A DNA stretch of 64,000 nt from Cranoglanis bouderius (taxonomy: Eukaryota > Chordata > Actinopteri > Siluriformes > Cranoglanididae): assembly GCA_023630585.1 (NCBI GenBank), contig CM042565.1:14937013-15001012 (forward strand), in the 5' to 3' direction. Within the stretch, counting starts at the first letter, position 1. Every line of letters starts with the position of its first letter. The notes beneath the pieces were generated by a model. That model did no database searches. It was not told the DNA's origin and saw nothing but the letters and a program-made list of their open reading frames with translations. Below, piece by piece: positions 60,801-64,000 of the stretch. The position numbers were made by a program, and so were the translations under genes.

Positions 60801-62459
60801 TGTGTGTGTGTCGCATGAATTAACTCCATATGAATTGAGCCATGCATCAGCAGGGAGGAAATAGCAGCACGTAGGGATTAGTGTGCTCCAAAGGGATTAG
60901 TGCGCTCTTTCTATTTATATCTGCTCTCCATAATCCATTATCCATAATCCATAATCCAGGCTTTGATGTTTTTAATATCGTTTGTATTGACTGTAAGAAA
61001 AATTGCATGCATGCGTTCAGTATTACCAGTCAGCATGTCATGTGCACAAGACAGACTTATCTGCAGGGTGCACTTATTCAACCATTTCCCTGTCGCAAAA
61101 AGAGAAAAAAAAAAACAACCCAACAACCAACAACTCCGCAGCCAGCTTATCTGCAGCGGAAAAGCGCTCTCAGTCGGCGGGGTGGCTCCTCGCTTCCTTG
61201 TATTCTTACTGACGGAACCTGTGAGCAATTTCCAAAAGCCTGTCAGAAATGTCGATGCAAGCTGCAAGGAAAGGAATGTTTTTGTAATCGGCTTTCCAAA
61301 ACGAGAATGCGCACCAGGTTTCAGCAAACCATTATAATGTCATCAAACTGCACGAAAAATATCTTGCGCGGGACGGAAAAGACGGCGAAGCCAAATAAAT
61401 TCGCGACGAGTTGCATTGAAAATGTATAACGAGGATAAATGAATCGTTTCAGCATTTTAAAATGGCTTTCAAAATGGTAGTGGATCTTCATCCCGAATCA
61501 CGAGCAATGGAAGGGCGAGAGAGGAAGCTGATAATCCGTATGGAATGATCTTTATCTCGCGCTGAGCTCAGCCGAACGTGGTGTTCCTATGGTTCTTCCT
61601 GTCCACTCATCCAATAACACCCTCGCTGTTTCTTCATCAGATGGGCTGGCGGCGTTCAGAGCGTTCCTGCGCACCGAGTTCAGTGAGGAGAATCTGGAAT
61701 TCTGGCTGGCATGCGAGGATTACAAGAAGATCAAGTCGCAGTCCAAGATGGCCTCGAAGGCTAAGAAGATCTTCGCCGAGTACATCGCCATTCAGTCTTG
61801 TAAAGAGGTAAGGCAGAGTTCTCGAACACTAGCTGTATGTTAAAGCTGAGGCCAAACAGCGTCCACATCCAAACAAACAAATCAGAGTTGAGACAGTTTG
61901 AAAGGTTTCTAAGTAAACACACATGGGCAGCGGAGTGTAAATCCTGCATGTCCCATCCCCCTTGTTTCTCCTCCAGAGGAGGCATGAGGCAGGCAATGAA
62001 TGAGCTAGTCTGTGTGTATGGTTCCCACATGGAGGCCTGAGAGGCCTGGAGGATATGAGGTCATCCCTGACTAATAAATGCACATGTACCCGTGTAACAC
62101 TAAGCCTCTGGTTTTAGCTCATGTTTTCACTTTTTTGAGTTTGGAGCAAGCAAAAAATTCCAAACAAGACCAGCTATAATTTACATTAAACCGAGGACGT
62201 GTATCCTGACCTGACGTGGATTTGCGAGTAACTGTATTCCTCTGCTTTTTCCCTCTAGGTGAACCTTGACTCATATACACGAGAGCACACCAAGGAGAAC
62301 CTTCAGAACGTCACACGCTCCTGTTTCGACCTGGCCCAGCGGCGGATATACGGCTTGATGGAGAAGGACTCGTATCCGCGGTTCCTGCGCTCGGAACTCT
62401 ACCTGGACTTAGTGAACCAAAAGAAAGCGAGTGCCACGTCTACGGCATCCTCGTCGTAA
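16541..62459 (+). CDS. rgs3: RGS3, regulator of G-protein signalling 3 (3' part, six exons)
   Basis: Exons at 16541-17341, 47696-47766, 59653-59754, 60604-60665, 61641-61807 and 62259-62459 join in frame through canonical GT-AG introns to give 467 residues. RGS3 is a GTPase-activating protein for Gi/o and Gq alpha subunits, so it shortens GPCR signalling at the plasma membrane and in the cytosol. Residues 1-267 are an acidic, Ser-rich linker. Residues 292-305 (AKDMKNRLAFLRRR) form the basic amphipathic helix typical of small RGS proteins. The RGS box runs from about 329 to 452. Expected G-alpha contact residues are present by alignment to RGS4 from memory: Glu362, Asn363, Asn415, Asp438, Ser439 and Arg442. 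The linker blocks SFIIPELRLDRSF and VQNSLRRRTHSEGSLL match mammalian RGS3 rather than other RGS paralogues. N-terminal exons of long isoforms would lie upstream of the window, so this model is partial. Confidence 0.95.
17570..17599. repeat. (ATT)n microsatellite
   Basis: About ten ATT triplets in a row within the 30-kb intron. Confidence 0.9.
18235..18560 (-). mobile_element. tRNA-derived SINE
   Basis: Read from 18560 leftwards the element starts GGGCGGTGGTAGCTCAGTGG, containing an A-box-like TAGCTCAGTGG. About 40 bases later GAGTTCAAATCCCAGC follows as a B box, so a pol III tRNA promoter is recognisable. The body (CTTGAGCAAGGCCCTTAACC) is the common fish tRNA-SINE body. It is not a working tRNA gene: the acceptor stem is not closed and the similarity continues well past tRNA length. 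Confidence 0.82.
19200..19425. repeat. Imperfect (TG)n and (AG)n tracts
   Basis: Bases 19205-19272 are a GT run grading into an AG-rich run, and 19360-19421 is a broken GT tract. The Cys-Val repeating frames across them are products of the repeat. Confidence 0.85.
19858..21000 (+). repeat. 32-bp minisatellite (TTGGTTAGTCCCAGTCTTTA core)
   Basis: About 35 tandem units of 32 bases share the core TTGGTTAGTCCCAGTCTTTA and then AGGCTCTAGTTC. Units between 19860 and 20620 are close copies with two alternating variants (GGATCTAG and GGCTCTAG; AGTCCCAG and AATCTCAG). Units from 20620 to 21000 are progressively more diverged, so the array decays toward its right end. The 32-base period is directly measurable at 20401-20433. 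There is no protein-coding frame. Confidence 0.93.
21390..21902 (+). mobile_element. 5S rRNA-derived SINE (SINE3 type)
   Basis: The head, about 21394-21480, is 5S rRNA-like: CCATATCAGCCTGCAG, then TCTCGTCTGG, GAAGTTAAGCAGTGTTGAG and GGATGGGAGACCTCCTGGG. These correspond to the 5S internal pol III promoter region with mutations. A long non-coding body follows, then CTTTGAGTGCCTAGAGAAGC and GCTATATAAATGTAA, the LINE-type tail, and finally an (ATT)n tract. This order matches the 5S-derived SINE3 group described in zebrafish. Confidence 0.88.
21903..21958. repeat. (ATT)n tail of the 5S-derived SINE
   Basis: About 18 ATT triplets follow the SINE tail directly and are its expected 3' tail repeat. 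The poly-Tyr, poly-Asn and poly-Ile frames across it are artefacts. Confidence 0.92.
22764..22804. repeat. (CA)n microsatellite
   Basis: This is a perfect CA tract of about 40 bases. Confidence 0.95.
23704..23752 (+). mobile_element. tRNA-type SINE, 3' end fragment
   Basis: CTACTGTGACCCTGACCAGG, then GGATGAATGAATGAA, is the 3' terminus of the SINE family seen at 24075 and 57703. Only the last 50 bases or so are present. Confidence 0.6.
24075..24335 (+). mobile_element. tRNA-type SINE, near-complete body
   Basis: The copy has CCCAGTTCGATCCTGAGCTC (a B-box-like GTTCGATCC), TACTGTCTATATGGAGTTTT, TGGGTTTCCTCCAGG, CCCATCCAGGGTGTAATCCC and CCCGGGATAGGCTCCAGATC in the expected order for the common fish SINE of this group. 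The A-box end is degraded. A second fuller copy is at 57703. Confidence 0.8.
24527..24573. repeat. (GA)n microsatellite
   Basis: This is a perfect GA tract of about 46 bases; the Arg-Glu frames across it are artefacts. Confidence 0.95.
25136..26382 (+). repeat. 1.25-kb (CTTT)n array with recurring spacers
   Basis: Long CTTT runs are separated by two recurring spacers. One is CAAATGTCCACCTTCCTTTG or close variants, seen near 25314, 25476, 25524, 25622, 25785, 25910, 26152, 26193 and 26240. The other is CTGAAATACAGTTTC, near 25552, 25652, 25733, 25813, 26054 and 26269. The spacers alternate in a partly regular order, so the array is a higher-order repeat. Open frames up to 275 codons are poly Phe-Leu-Ser reads of the repeat. 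Confidence 0.95.
26400..27450. other. Unique intronic stretch, nothing recognised
   Basis: This kilobase lies between two pyrimidine arrays and has normal composition with no repeat or exon signal that I can identify. Confidence 0.4.
27540..28154 (+). repeat. (CTTT)n/(CCTT)n/(CT)n array with CAGATATGTTCC spacers
   Basis: CTTT runs end repeatedly in TTTCAG followed by ATATGTTCC or a variant (CAG at 27697, 27809, 27911 and 28011), and then CTTCC runs ending in CCCAGTATCTT. A (CT)n tract fills 27941-28000. The unit order is CTTT run, CAGATATGTTCC, CCTT run, CAGTATCTT, and it occurs four to five times. Confidence 0.92.
29204..29949 (-). mobile_element. Tc1/mariner-like transposon, internally deleted, both inverted repeats present
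   Basis: The left end CACTGGCCGGCCACTTTATT, then AGGAACACC, at 29204-29232 is answered by the right end GGTGTTCCTAATAAAGTGGC, then CGGTGAGTG, at 29921-29949; these are near-perfect terminal inverted repeats. The minus-strand frame at 29590-29880 (SRTTVARVYTKW, SESTTCRIF) is the helix-turn-helix part of an IS630/Tc1-like transposase. A second frame at 29382-29660 (EMVQGMFSW, TVYHP) is the part around the first catalytic Asp. The second and third catalytic residues are absent: the copy is about 750 bases where intact relatives are longer, and the frames are broken. It is therefore non-autonomous. Confidence 0.88.
30014..30672 (+). repeat. (CCTT)n/(CTTT)n array with internal duplications
   Basis: CCTT and CTTT runs are separated by CTGCATGGCCTCC and GCTTAACGTCTTTC spacers. 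Two duplications are clear. TTTATGGAAGCACATTCC at about 29999 recurs as TTTATGGAAGCACCTTCC at about 30213. The block from GCATGGCCTCCTTCCTTCAT at 30354 to CTTAACGTC at 30423 recurs at 30506-30575. Confidence 0.9.
30996..31125. repeat. Paired (CT)n microsatellites
   Basis: Two CT tracts of about 43 bases (30996-31038 and 31082-31125) flank a unique 43-base segment. Confidence 0.95.
31236..31870 (+). repeat. GT tract, (CTTT)n run and degenerate T-rich array with CTCAGTG words
   Basis: Bases 31236-31300 are GT-rich with TATGTCT interruptions, and 31319-31391 is a clean CTTT run. The rest is T/C-rich with a recurring TTTCTTTCTCAGTGTCT word: CAG at 31473, 31539, 31587, 31650 and 31838. The Phe/Ser/Leu frames of up to 246 codons are reads of this composition. 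Confidence 0.88.
32780..32900 (-). repeat. Reverse fragment of dispersed family A
   Basis: TAACAGCAGCTCCAAATCAT, then GTTCTAATAAGTTATCGTTT, is the reverse complement of the left part of the family at 4370 and 42040. The other end is missing. Confidence 0.5.
32910..33790 (+). repeat. Degenerate ATTGATTCA minisatellite
   Basis: The nonamer ATTGATTCA or one-base variants recurs every 10-25 bases over nearly 0.9 kb, arranged as CACCATTGATTCATTATTGA and AATCTCTATTGATTC. A SINE tail fragment interrupts it at 33088-33160. It has no coding frame. Confidence 0.85.
33088..33160 (-). repeat. SINE 3'-tail fragment
   Basis: CATTTACATTTACATTCATT, then GATGCTTTTATCCGAAGTGA and CTTACAA, is the reverse complement of the widespread fish SINE tail. 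It sits inside the ATTGATTCA array, so it inserted after the array formed or was swallowed by its expansion. Confidence 0.6.
34123..34178. repeat. (TG)n microsatellite
   Basis: This is a perfect TG tract of about 54 bases. Confidence 0.95.
34619..35040 (+). repeat. (CCTT)n array with GCTTAGTGTCTA and ATGACCTTTTTTCC spacers
   Basis: CCTT and CTTT runs are separated by TTAGTGTCTACTTTCC or TTAGTGTCTTTC (near 34720, 34780, 34830, 34906, 34971 and 35032) and by CATGACCTTTTTTCCTTCC (near 34758 and 34867). The design parallels the arrays at 25, 27.5 and 30 kb, but with its own spacers. Confidence 0.9.
35040..35300. repeat. Degenerate TCTCATTATTTCA array
   Basis: Words such as ATCTCATTATTTCAAATTAA, CTCGTTATTTCAAGACATTA and ATTATCTCATAATTTC recur over about 250 bases. 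This looks like the fish satellite-like repeat built on CTCATTATTTC. No frame is present. Confidence 0.6.
35300..38170. other. Unique intronic stretch with two small dinucleotide tracts
   Basis: Only (CA)n at 36713-36744, (TG)n at 36837-36860 and a short poly-T are repetitive. A 158-codon minus-strand frame at 36265-36741 ends in the CA tract and matches nothing I recognise. Nothing else is supported. Confidence 0.4.
38185..38310 (-). repeat. Dispersed family B fragment
   Basis: GAGGTTGATTATTTTCCGAT, then AGTGTTTTATTCCTCTTATA, is the reverse of the family B words at 8640 and 9480. It is followed 230 bases later by a family A fragment. Confidence 0.5.
38540..38700 (+). repeat. Dispersed family A fragment
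   Basis: ATAACCTGTGACTTGCTGTC and TCTGACCAATCAGAATCGAG, then GGCGTTATGGTATGA, match the family at 4370 and 42040. Confidence 0.6.
38880..38920. repeat. (TATAA)n microsatellite
   Basis: Eight tandem TATAA pentamers. Confidence 0.9.
40191..40234. repeat. (TG)n microsatellite
   Basis: This is a perfect TG tract of about 42 bases. Confidence 0.95.
40560..40690 (-). repeat. Dispersed family B fragment flanking the piggyBac-like element
   Basis: AAGTTGATTATTTTCCTATA, then GTGTTTTATTCC, belongs to family B. It ends where the TTAA-bounded element begins at 40691. Confidence 0.5.
40691..41604 (+). mobile_element. piggyBac-like non-autonomous element with three GTTGCCATATGGCAAC palindromes
   Basis: The element is bounded by TTAA on both sides. 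Its left end TTAACCCTTTACTACATG and right end, read in reverse, TTAACCCTCTACTGCATG are inverted repeats with 16 of 18 matches; TTAA targets and CCY ends are the hallmark of piggyBac-type elements. It is 914 bases with no transposase frame, so it is a MITE. The perfect palindrome GTTGCCATATGGCAAC occurs at 40711-40726, 41054-41069 and 41494-41509; the last copy is extended to a 22-base palindrome (41491-41512). A deleted sister copy lies at 8030-8221. Later additions such as the A tract at 41418 and the T tract at 41540 have aged it. Confidence 0.78.
42040..42200 (+). repeat. Dispersed family A copy
   Basis: TTACTACAGAAACAGTAACA, then AACATTAGCATTAATATAAA, and further on GAATTCAACAGGGCTGTGGT match the copies at 4370 and 38540. 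This is the cleanest copy of the family here. Confidence 0.62.
43930..44280 (+). repeat. Left copy of a local direct duplication
   Basis: The interval shares TAGTAACTTTATGC, TACTTCCTAGTTTTGACCTT, TTTGGCCAAATAAA, GTTTGTGTTCCTGTATGT and CCAATAATTCTGGAAGGCAC in the same order with 45068-45455. A TA/CA microsatellite at 44160-44208 sits at the position of the TA tract in the other copy. Confidence 0.85.
44160..44208. repeat. Compound (TA)n(CA)n microsatellite
   Basis: A short TA run passes directly into a CA run of about 34 bases. Confidence 0.93.
45068..45455 (+). repeat. Right copy of a local direct duplication
   Basis: This is the partner of 43930-44280, starting about 1.14 kb downstream. 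The two copies differ by microsatellite content ((CA)n at 45256-45272 and (TA)n at 45348-45380 here) and an insertion near 45150. The end, TTTGGCCAAATAAAGCTC, resembles the polyadenylation-type end of some retroelements, so each copy may be a retroposon or LTR piece. Confidence 0.82.
45538..45573. repeat. (CT)n microsatellite
   Basis: This is a perfect CT tract of about 36 bases. Confidence 0.93.
45860..46204 (-). mobile_element. Tc1-type MITE fragment
   Basis: Read in reverse from about 46220 the sequence begins TACAGTGCCTTGAATAAGTA, then TTTACCCCC, which is a Tc1/mariner-type terminal repeat next to its TA target. The interior has no transposase frame and the other end is not found. Parts of the interior recur to the right, at 46490 and 47030-47080. 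Confidence 0.55.
46235..47080 (+). repeat. Three diverged tandem copies of a 260-400 bp block
   Basis: The words GTGGTGCCAATATTAAA, GGAGGTTTGAAA, AGTTAGTCTTGAAGTCAA and GTTTGGTTGA recur in the same order at about 46250-46400, 46617-46790 and 46878-47050. Two copies share CAACAACATATSATACAT (46444 and 46817). They are old tandem duplications without coding frame. Confidence 0.72.
47696..47766 (+). CDS. rgs3: RGS3 exon, Lys-rich segment (24 codons)
   Basis: The exon follows TTTTGCTCTCCCTGCAG and is cut by GTAAGT after AACCT; it is 71 bases and runs from phase 0 to phase 2. It encodes LSAGSECSCDVSPDGT and then KKKKSKNL, residues 268-291. The end KKKSKNL just before AKDMK is conserved with mammalian RGS3 and supports the exon order. 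The stretch is likely unstructured and basic. It is skipped in the short isoform proposed at 53390, because that first exon splices straight to 59653. Confidence 0.92.
49740..51480 (+). repeat. Diverged tandem block array (about 200-330 bp units) split by a Tc1 copy
   Basis: The words CCAAAATGAAAATGTCA, CAACAGACCCAAATACC, ATTGTTTGGTTTATC, ACACAATTTTGCCAATT, TTTTAGACTTAGTTATGT and GTTTCAAATACTGCAATGA recur in order, starting near 49747, 50040, 50890, 51060 and 51320. The Tc1 element at 50257-50880 sits between the second and third units. Confidence 0.75.
50257..50880 (-). mobile_element. Tc1-like transposon, C-terminal half of transposase plus 3' inverted repeat
   Basis: The minus frame 50464-50874 is open for 136 codons and encodes the C-terminal part of a Tc1-family transposase. 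VFQHDNDPKHTA carries the second catalytic Asp and SPDLNPIENLW the third acidic region (Asp-Glu), followed by a normal C-terminus. The 3' end of the element is CAGTGGGGGAAAGAAGCATT at 50257, preceded by TA, the Tc1 target. The N-terminal DNA-binding domain, first catalytic Asp and other inverted repeat are missing: the copy stops abruptly near 50880, where the flanking block array resumes. The intact frame suggests a fairly recent truncated insertion. It is not expected to be active. Confidence 0.9.
51846..52510 (+). mobile_element. Tc1-type MITE (CAGTTGCGGTCATAAG end)
   Basis: The left end TACAGTTGCGGTCATAAGTT, then TACATACGC, is a Tc1/mariner-type terminus following TA. The interior has AGAGGGATCATTAAAATTGC, ACATATAGTCCACGAGACAC, GTTCACGAGTCCCTTGTTTG and CTCTTAATGTATCGTGTTTC, which I recognise as a repeat abundant in cyprinid and other fish genomes. 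It holds internal inverted words (CTGATGCCCAGGAAGGATTG against the end) but no transposase frame. Confidence 0.7.
53225..53320 (+). promoter_or_regulatory. Candidate internal RGS3 promoter (CCAAT, GC-rich, TATA-like)
   Basis: An inverted CCAAT box (GTGATTGGCTGA, ATTGG at 53232-53236) is followed by a C-rich stretch CACCCCCGCCCTCC at 53251-53264 and CCCCTCCCCTGG. Then comes a TATA-like TTTAAAAA at 53284-53291. Spacing predicts a start of transcription near 53312-53322, just before the short exon ending at 53421. The context is a normally AT-rich intron, so this GC-rich island stands out. This is inference from motif order and needs transcript evidence. Confidence 0.6.
53348..53377. repeat. (CA)n microsatellite in the presumed 5' UTR
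   Basis: A CA tract with one TA interruption lies immediately before the ATG at 53378, so its length would alter the 5' UTR of the short isoform. Confidence 0.85.
53378..53421 (+). CDS. rgs3: Candidate alternative first coding exon of short RGS3
   Basis: ATG at 53378 opens MFHTMVDFSEKYLE and the exon stops at AG before GTAGGC (53422), phase 2. Exon 59653 begins in the matching phase, so the join reads KYLER-AKDMKNRL. This junction is the one used by small RGS proteins (RGS5 and RGS16 have LERAK at the same place). The inner ATG at 53390 has the better context (A at -3, G at +4) and would give a 187-residue protein; 53378 gives 191. An in-frame ATG at 53318 would add His-Thr repeats read from a CA microsatellite and is unlikely. 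The residues would form the amphipathic membrane-binding helix. No second start exon in this intron looks as good. Confidence 0.65.
54427..54492. repeat. (CCTTAT)n followed by (ATT)n
   Basis: Four CCTTAT hexamers lead straight into about 14 ATT triplets, a compound microsatellite. Confidence 0.92.
54826..54881. repeat. (CA)n microsatellite
   Basis: This is a perfect CA tract of about 54 bases. Confidence 0.95.
55440..56380 (+). repeat. Purine-rich degenerate array with TGCATNTGCAAAT words
   Basis: A/G-rich spacers alternate with a recurring core containing ATTATGC, TGCATTTGC and GCAAATC: near 55560 (CATGTGCAAATC), 55625 (ATATGCATTTGCAGATC), 55785 (TTGTGCATATC), 55937 (ATGCGAGTGTGCATGTGC), 56008 (ATTATGCTGCATGC), 56204 (TGCAGTGGTGCATTTGCAAA) and 56305 (ACATGTGCATGTGTGC). 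Units are about 70-195 bases. The long Phe-rich frames on the minus strand are reads of this composition and not genes. Confidence 0.75.
57703..57975 (+). mobile_element. tRNA-type SINE, nearly full length
   Basis: The head GGCGTGGTGGTGCAGTGGGT has the A-box-like start and ATCGATTCCCAGG the degraded B box. The body has GTTACTGTCTGTATGGAGTT, GGTAGGTGGATTGGTGAATC, CCAGGATGTATTCCTGC and TCCCGGGATAGGCTC. The 3' end is GATCAGGATAAATCGGTTAC followed by GAATGAATGA. It is the best copy here of the family at 13985, 23704 and 24075. Confidence 0.85.
57980..59640. other. Unique intronic stretch, nothing certain
   Basis: Bases 59280-59450 are purine-rich and include TACGTCACTC, a CRE-like half-site; no supported exon or donor follows. 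Short frames on both strands overlap and show no family resemblance. Confidence 0.4.
59653..59754 (+). CDS. rgs3: RGS3 exon, amphipathic helix (34 codons)
   Basis: The acceptor GTCCATACAG precedes GGCCAAAGACATG and the donor GTAAGT follows GTCAA; it is 102 bases, phase 2 at both ends. It encodes AKDMKNRLAFLRRRNESPG and then STPAGKLDKTMKSVK, residues 292-325. The first 14 residues form the basic amphipathic helix that in small RGS proteins binds acidic membrane lipids. Being symmetric in phase, the exon can accept either exon 47696-47766 or the alternative exon ending at 53421 without frame change. Confidence 0.95.
59755..60603 (+). other. RGS3 intron, 849 bp
   Basis: Donor GTAAGT, acceptor GCTTTCATCTGCAG, phase 2. 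The last 263 bases remain open in frame with the next exon from an ATG at 60341. A 16-base imperfect hairpin lies at 60371-60420. No mobile element is seen. Confidence 0.85.
60371..60420 (+). other. Intronic hairpin
   Basis: GGAGGCGGAGCTATAG at 60371-60386 can pair with CTGTAGCTCCACCTCC at 60405-60420 with one mismatch and one G-U pair, around an 18-base loop. It lies about 180 bases before the acceptor at 60603. Confidence 0.6.
60604..60665 (+). CDS. rgs3: RGS3 exon, start of RGS box (21 codons)
   Basis: This 62-base exon runs from GCAG-GCCCACGCC to CATAAAT-GTAAGT, phase 2 to phase 1. It encodes PTPEEALKWGESLDKLLVHK, residues 326-345, and the first base of Tyr346. EEALKWGESLxKLLVHKY is the helix-1 region of the RGS box and is almost identical to mammalian RGS3, which separates it from RGS4, 5, 8 and 16. 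Confidence 0.96.
60666..61640 (+). other. RGS3 intron, 975 bp
   Basis: Donor GTAAGT, acceptor TGTTTCTTCATCAG, phase 1. A 182-codon frame at 60881-61429 has a Lys/Cys-rich composition but overlaps frames on other strands and has no family match. Apart from ATCCATAATCCA repeats near 60930-60958, nothing is recognised. Confidence 0.8.
61641..61807 (+). CDS. rgs3: RGS3 exon, core of RGS box (56 codons)
   Basis: This 167-base exon starts AT-GGGCTGGCG after ATCAG and ends AAAGAG before GTAAGG, phase 1 to phase 0. It encodes residues 346-401, including FLRTEFSEENLEFWLACEDY with Glu362 and Asn363, which in RGS4 contact the switch regions of G-alpha. KSQSKMASKAKKIFAEYIAI follows, an RGS3 signature. 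No deviation from an active GAP is visible. Confidence 0.97.
61808..62258 (+). other. RGS3 intron, 451 bp
   Basis: Donor GTAAGG and acceptor TTTTTCCCTCTAG bound this phase-0 intron. No repeat or other feature is recognised. Confidence 0.85.
62259..62459 (+). CDS. rgs3: RGS3 terminal coding exon (66 codons and stop)
   Basis: The exon begins GTGAACCTTGACTC after CTCTAG and ends with TAA at 62457-62459. Residues 402-467 include VNLDSYTREHTKENLQNVTR (Asn415), FDLAQRRIYGLMEKDSYPRF (Asp438, Ser439, Arg442) and LYLDLVNQKK, completing the RGS box. The tail ASATSTASSS replaces the short MSPPL-type tail of mammals, as I recall it. The same exon would serve all isoforms of this locus. Confidence 0.97.
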   Translation: MNLDSYTREHTKENLQNVTRSCFDLAQRRIYGLMEKDSYPRFLRSELYLDLVNQKKASATSTASSS

Positions 62460-63645
62460 GAGGAACCACGGCGCAGAGAGACGCTTGACAAAAAAAAATT
62501 TAAAAATCTAACTAGCATCGTGGACACTTTTGTTCTCATCCGCCATCCTGTCCTACGACGAGGAGAGAAAAACGAGAGGGGACGATCAGGACGGAGAGAC
62601 GGCAGAAAGGAAGAGGCAGTTGTCCGATCCGGAGGCTGAGCGAAGAGACGTGTGGAGTGTCTGTGTAACGAGCTACATCGTCTTTATTTTTGACCATTTC
62701 AAAAAAAAAAGTATGGTTTTGGAGAGAAGTCAGGGTGGGGGACGGGGATCTACTCTTCCATGCAAAGACAGTCGGGTACTGTTTTGTTTATCGTTTCCGC
62801 ACTCTGTGCTCTCGGTACGACGCAGATGCCACTTTTTTTTTTTGTTTTGTCGCTCTCATTCTCAAGCCATCATGGCCGGATCGATACAAAGTGCACACGC
62901 TTCCTTCCTGTCTTTCCTTCCCCCTGTGGTCATGCACTTGTAACGTGGCGTCTCCTTTGGCGTCCACCTGTCCTGAAAGACGTTTTTTGCGGAACGGACC
63001 AAAACACGGACTCTCATGCTTCTGCACATGGAACGCAACCATCCATCCGCAGGTCTGCAAAGGTCAAAAGCGTGACAGTTTCTGTAATATTCATTGTAGC
63101 TCCATGTGGGGACTTGACGAGAGGATTCTCAGGACTGTACGGCACTCAACTATGAAGCTTTCAGGCTTGTTTGACCTTAATTTCACATCCTTTCTTGTAT
63201 ATATTATTATTTTTTATTAGGTTTAAACCTGCACTCCGTAGATTTTGTTTTTGTTGTTAATAAGAAAGATAATGCTTTACCTGTACAGAAAGTAAATTTG
63301 CATATTTATTTAGATCCTCGCTGGATGTCTCGTTCAGTTAATTGCACTCAGCTAAACAAAAAAAAAAGCACCCCTCCCACATTTCCCCCCCTCCCTTTAC
63401 CCATGATCCTCAACTGTCCTTATGTAAGTGCAATATGTTTTTATTTTTTTGTTACTCTGCTTATCTTTTGGATAAGTTTCACTTTGACGATGGATTTTCA
63501 TTTGTCGGAAAAATTCGACCCGCTCGAAGACTGAGTTGCAGTTTTAAGAGAGTATTTAGTTCATATTAAGTGAGTTATTAACTGTGTACATCCTGGCAGC
63601 AGGCAGCCGGGGGTTTATGGATGTAAATATAATTCTTAAGAAAAG

Positions 63646-63651
63646 AATAAA
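63646..63651 (+). promoter_or_regulatory. Polyadenylation signal AATAAA (proximal)
   Basis: AATAAA in AAAAGAATAAAACG is followed about 30 bases later by the G/T-rich GGTCTGGTGGGG, as expected downstream of a cleavage site. It would end a 3' UTR of about 1.2 kb. Confidence 0.7.
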
Positions 63652-63956
63652 ACGAAGAAAAAAGACAAAAACACAAGGTCTGGTGGGGAAATCCCACGCA
63701 ACTCCGCTGTATGTATGTAAATACTCAGAGCCTCAAAGCTATAAAATGACGTAATGTTATCAGAAAAAAAAAGGGGAAAGTCGGTGGGTGAAATCCACCC
63801 TTTCCTTGGTCATACACTGCTTGTAAGGGGTTTACGAAATGTATTTTATCATTTTCACTGTTTACAATTCAAACGCATCTCCTAAAATAGCAAGCAAAAA
63901 AAGAAAATAGAGAGAATACATTTGGTGTCACTGTAAAAAAAAAAAAGAGAAGCTAT

Positions 63957-63962
63957 AATAAA
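63957..63962 (+). promoter_or_regulatory. Polyadenylation signal AATAAA (distal)
   Basis: AATAAA in GCTATAATAAAACAG is followed by the T/G-rich GATCTTGTCTTG at the window edge. It would end a 3' UTR of about 1.5 kb. Which of the two is used cannot be told here. Confidence 0.6.
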
Positions 63963-64000
63963 ACAGATGAATGATAAAACTGATACCTGATCTTGTCTTG

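Larger units (their letters stand above)
62460..63990 (+). other. RGS3 3' untranslated region
   Basis: The sequence after the stop has no conserved frame, carries several A and T runs, and has poly(A) signals at 63646 and 63957. Open frames of up to 176 codons across 62530-63220 overlap each other in all three plus frames and look like non-coding GC-moderate UTR. AU-rich stretches near 63195-63215 and 63430-63450 could affect stability. Confidence 0.8.

Noticed and set aside
60881..61429. 182-codon plus-strand ORF in the RGS3 intron
   Set aside because: It is mirrored by open frames of similar length in other frames, contains Lys runs from A tracts and has no splice or family support.
62530..63220. 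ORFs of 130-176 codons after the RGS3 stop
   Set aside because: Three overlapping plus frames are open in the same region, which is typical of moderate-GC 3' UTR, and none resembles a known protein.

Overview
The window is vertebrate nuclear DNA, almost certainly from a teleost fish. The signs are canonical GT-AG introns, long simple repeats, remnants of Tc1/mariner, piggyBac-like, LINE-2-like, 5S-derived SINE and tRNA-derived SINE elements, and the 3' half of one spliced gene. Several dispersed repeats resemble ones I associate with catfish (Siluriformes), but that assignment is an inference I cannot check here.

The only protein-coding gene I can support is RGS3 (regulator of G-protein signalling 3) on the + strand. 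Six exons join in perfect phase: 16541-17341, 47696-47766, 59653-59754, 60604-60665, 61641-61807 and 62259-62459. They encode 467 residues from the first visible Met: an acidic, Ser-rich linker, a basic amphipathic helix and a complete C-terminal RGS box. The 3' UTR follows to near the window end, with AATAAA signals at 63646 and 63957. The first visible exon begins directly after a splice acceptor, and its start aligns with an internal exon of mammalian RGS3 as I remember it. The upstream C2/PDZ-type exons of long isoforms would therefore lie left of the window.

Inside the 11.9-kb second intron is what looks like an alternative promoter (inverted CCAAT box, GC-rich stretch, TATA-like TTTAAAAA). 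It is followed by a short first exon ending at 53421 whose phase fits exon 3 exactly. This would make a 187-191 residue short RGS3, built like the small RGS4/5/16-type proteins.

Region by region: 1-16.5 kb is upstream intron or flank, with transposon remnants (Tc1-like, LINE-2 RT), a GAACC-type repeat array at 6-8.4 kb and a 1.3-kb GGTGTGGCC minisatellite ending about 190 bp before the first visible exon. The 30-kb intron from 17.3 to 47.7 kb holds a 32-bp minisatellite, a 5S-derived SINE, a tRNA-type SINE, five pyrimidine tetranucleotide arrays with recurring spacers, a Tc1-like element with both inverted repeats, a degenerate ATTGATTCA array, a piggyBac-like element with 16-bp palindromes, and diverged local duplications. 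The intron from 47.8 to 59.6 kb holds a duplicated block split by a Tc1 copy, a further Tc1-type MITE, the alternative promoter, and a purine-rich array carrying octamer-like motifs. The last three introns are short and mostly unique.

I found no operon, phage, CRISPR or other multi-gene system. The best candidates for something new are the alternative RGS3 promoter and the structured repeat arrays inside the introns. Coordinates were counted by hand. Exon edges should be exact; repeat edges are good to about 10-30 bases.
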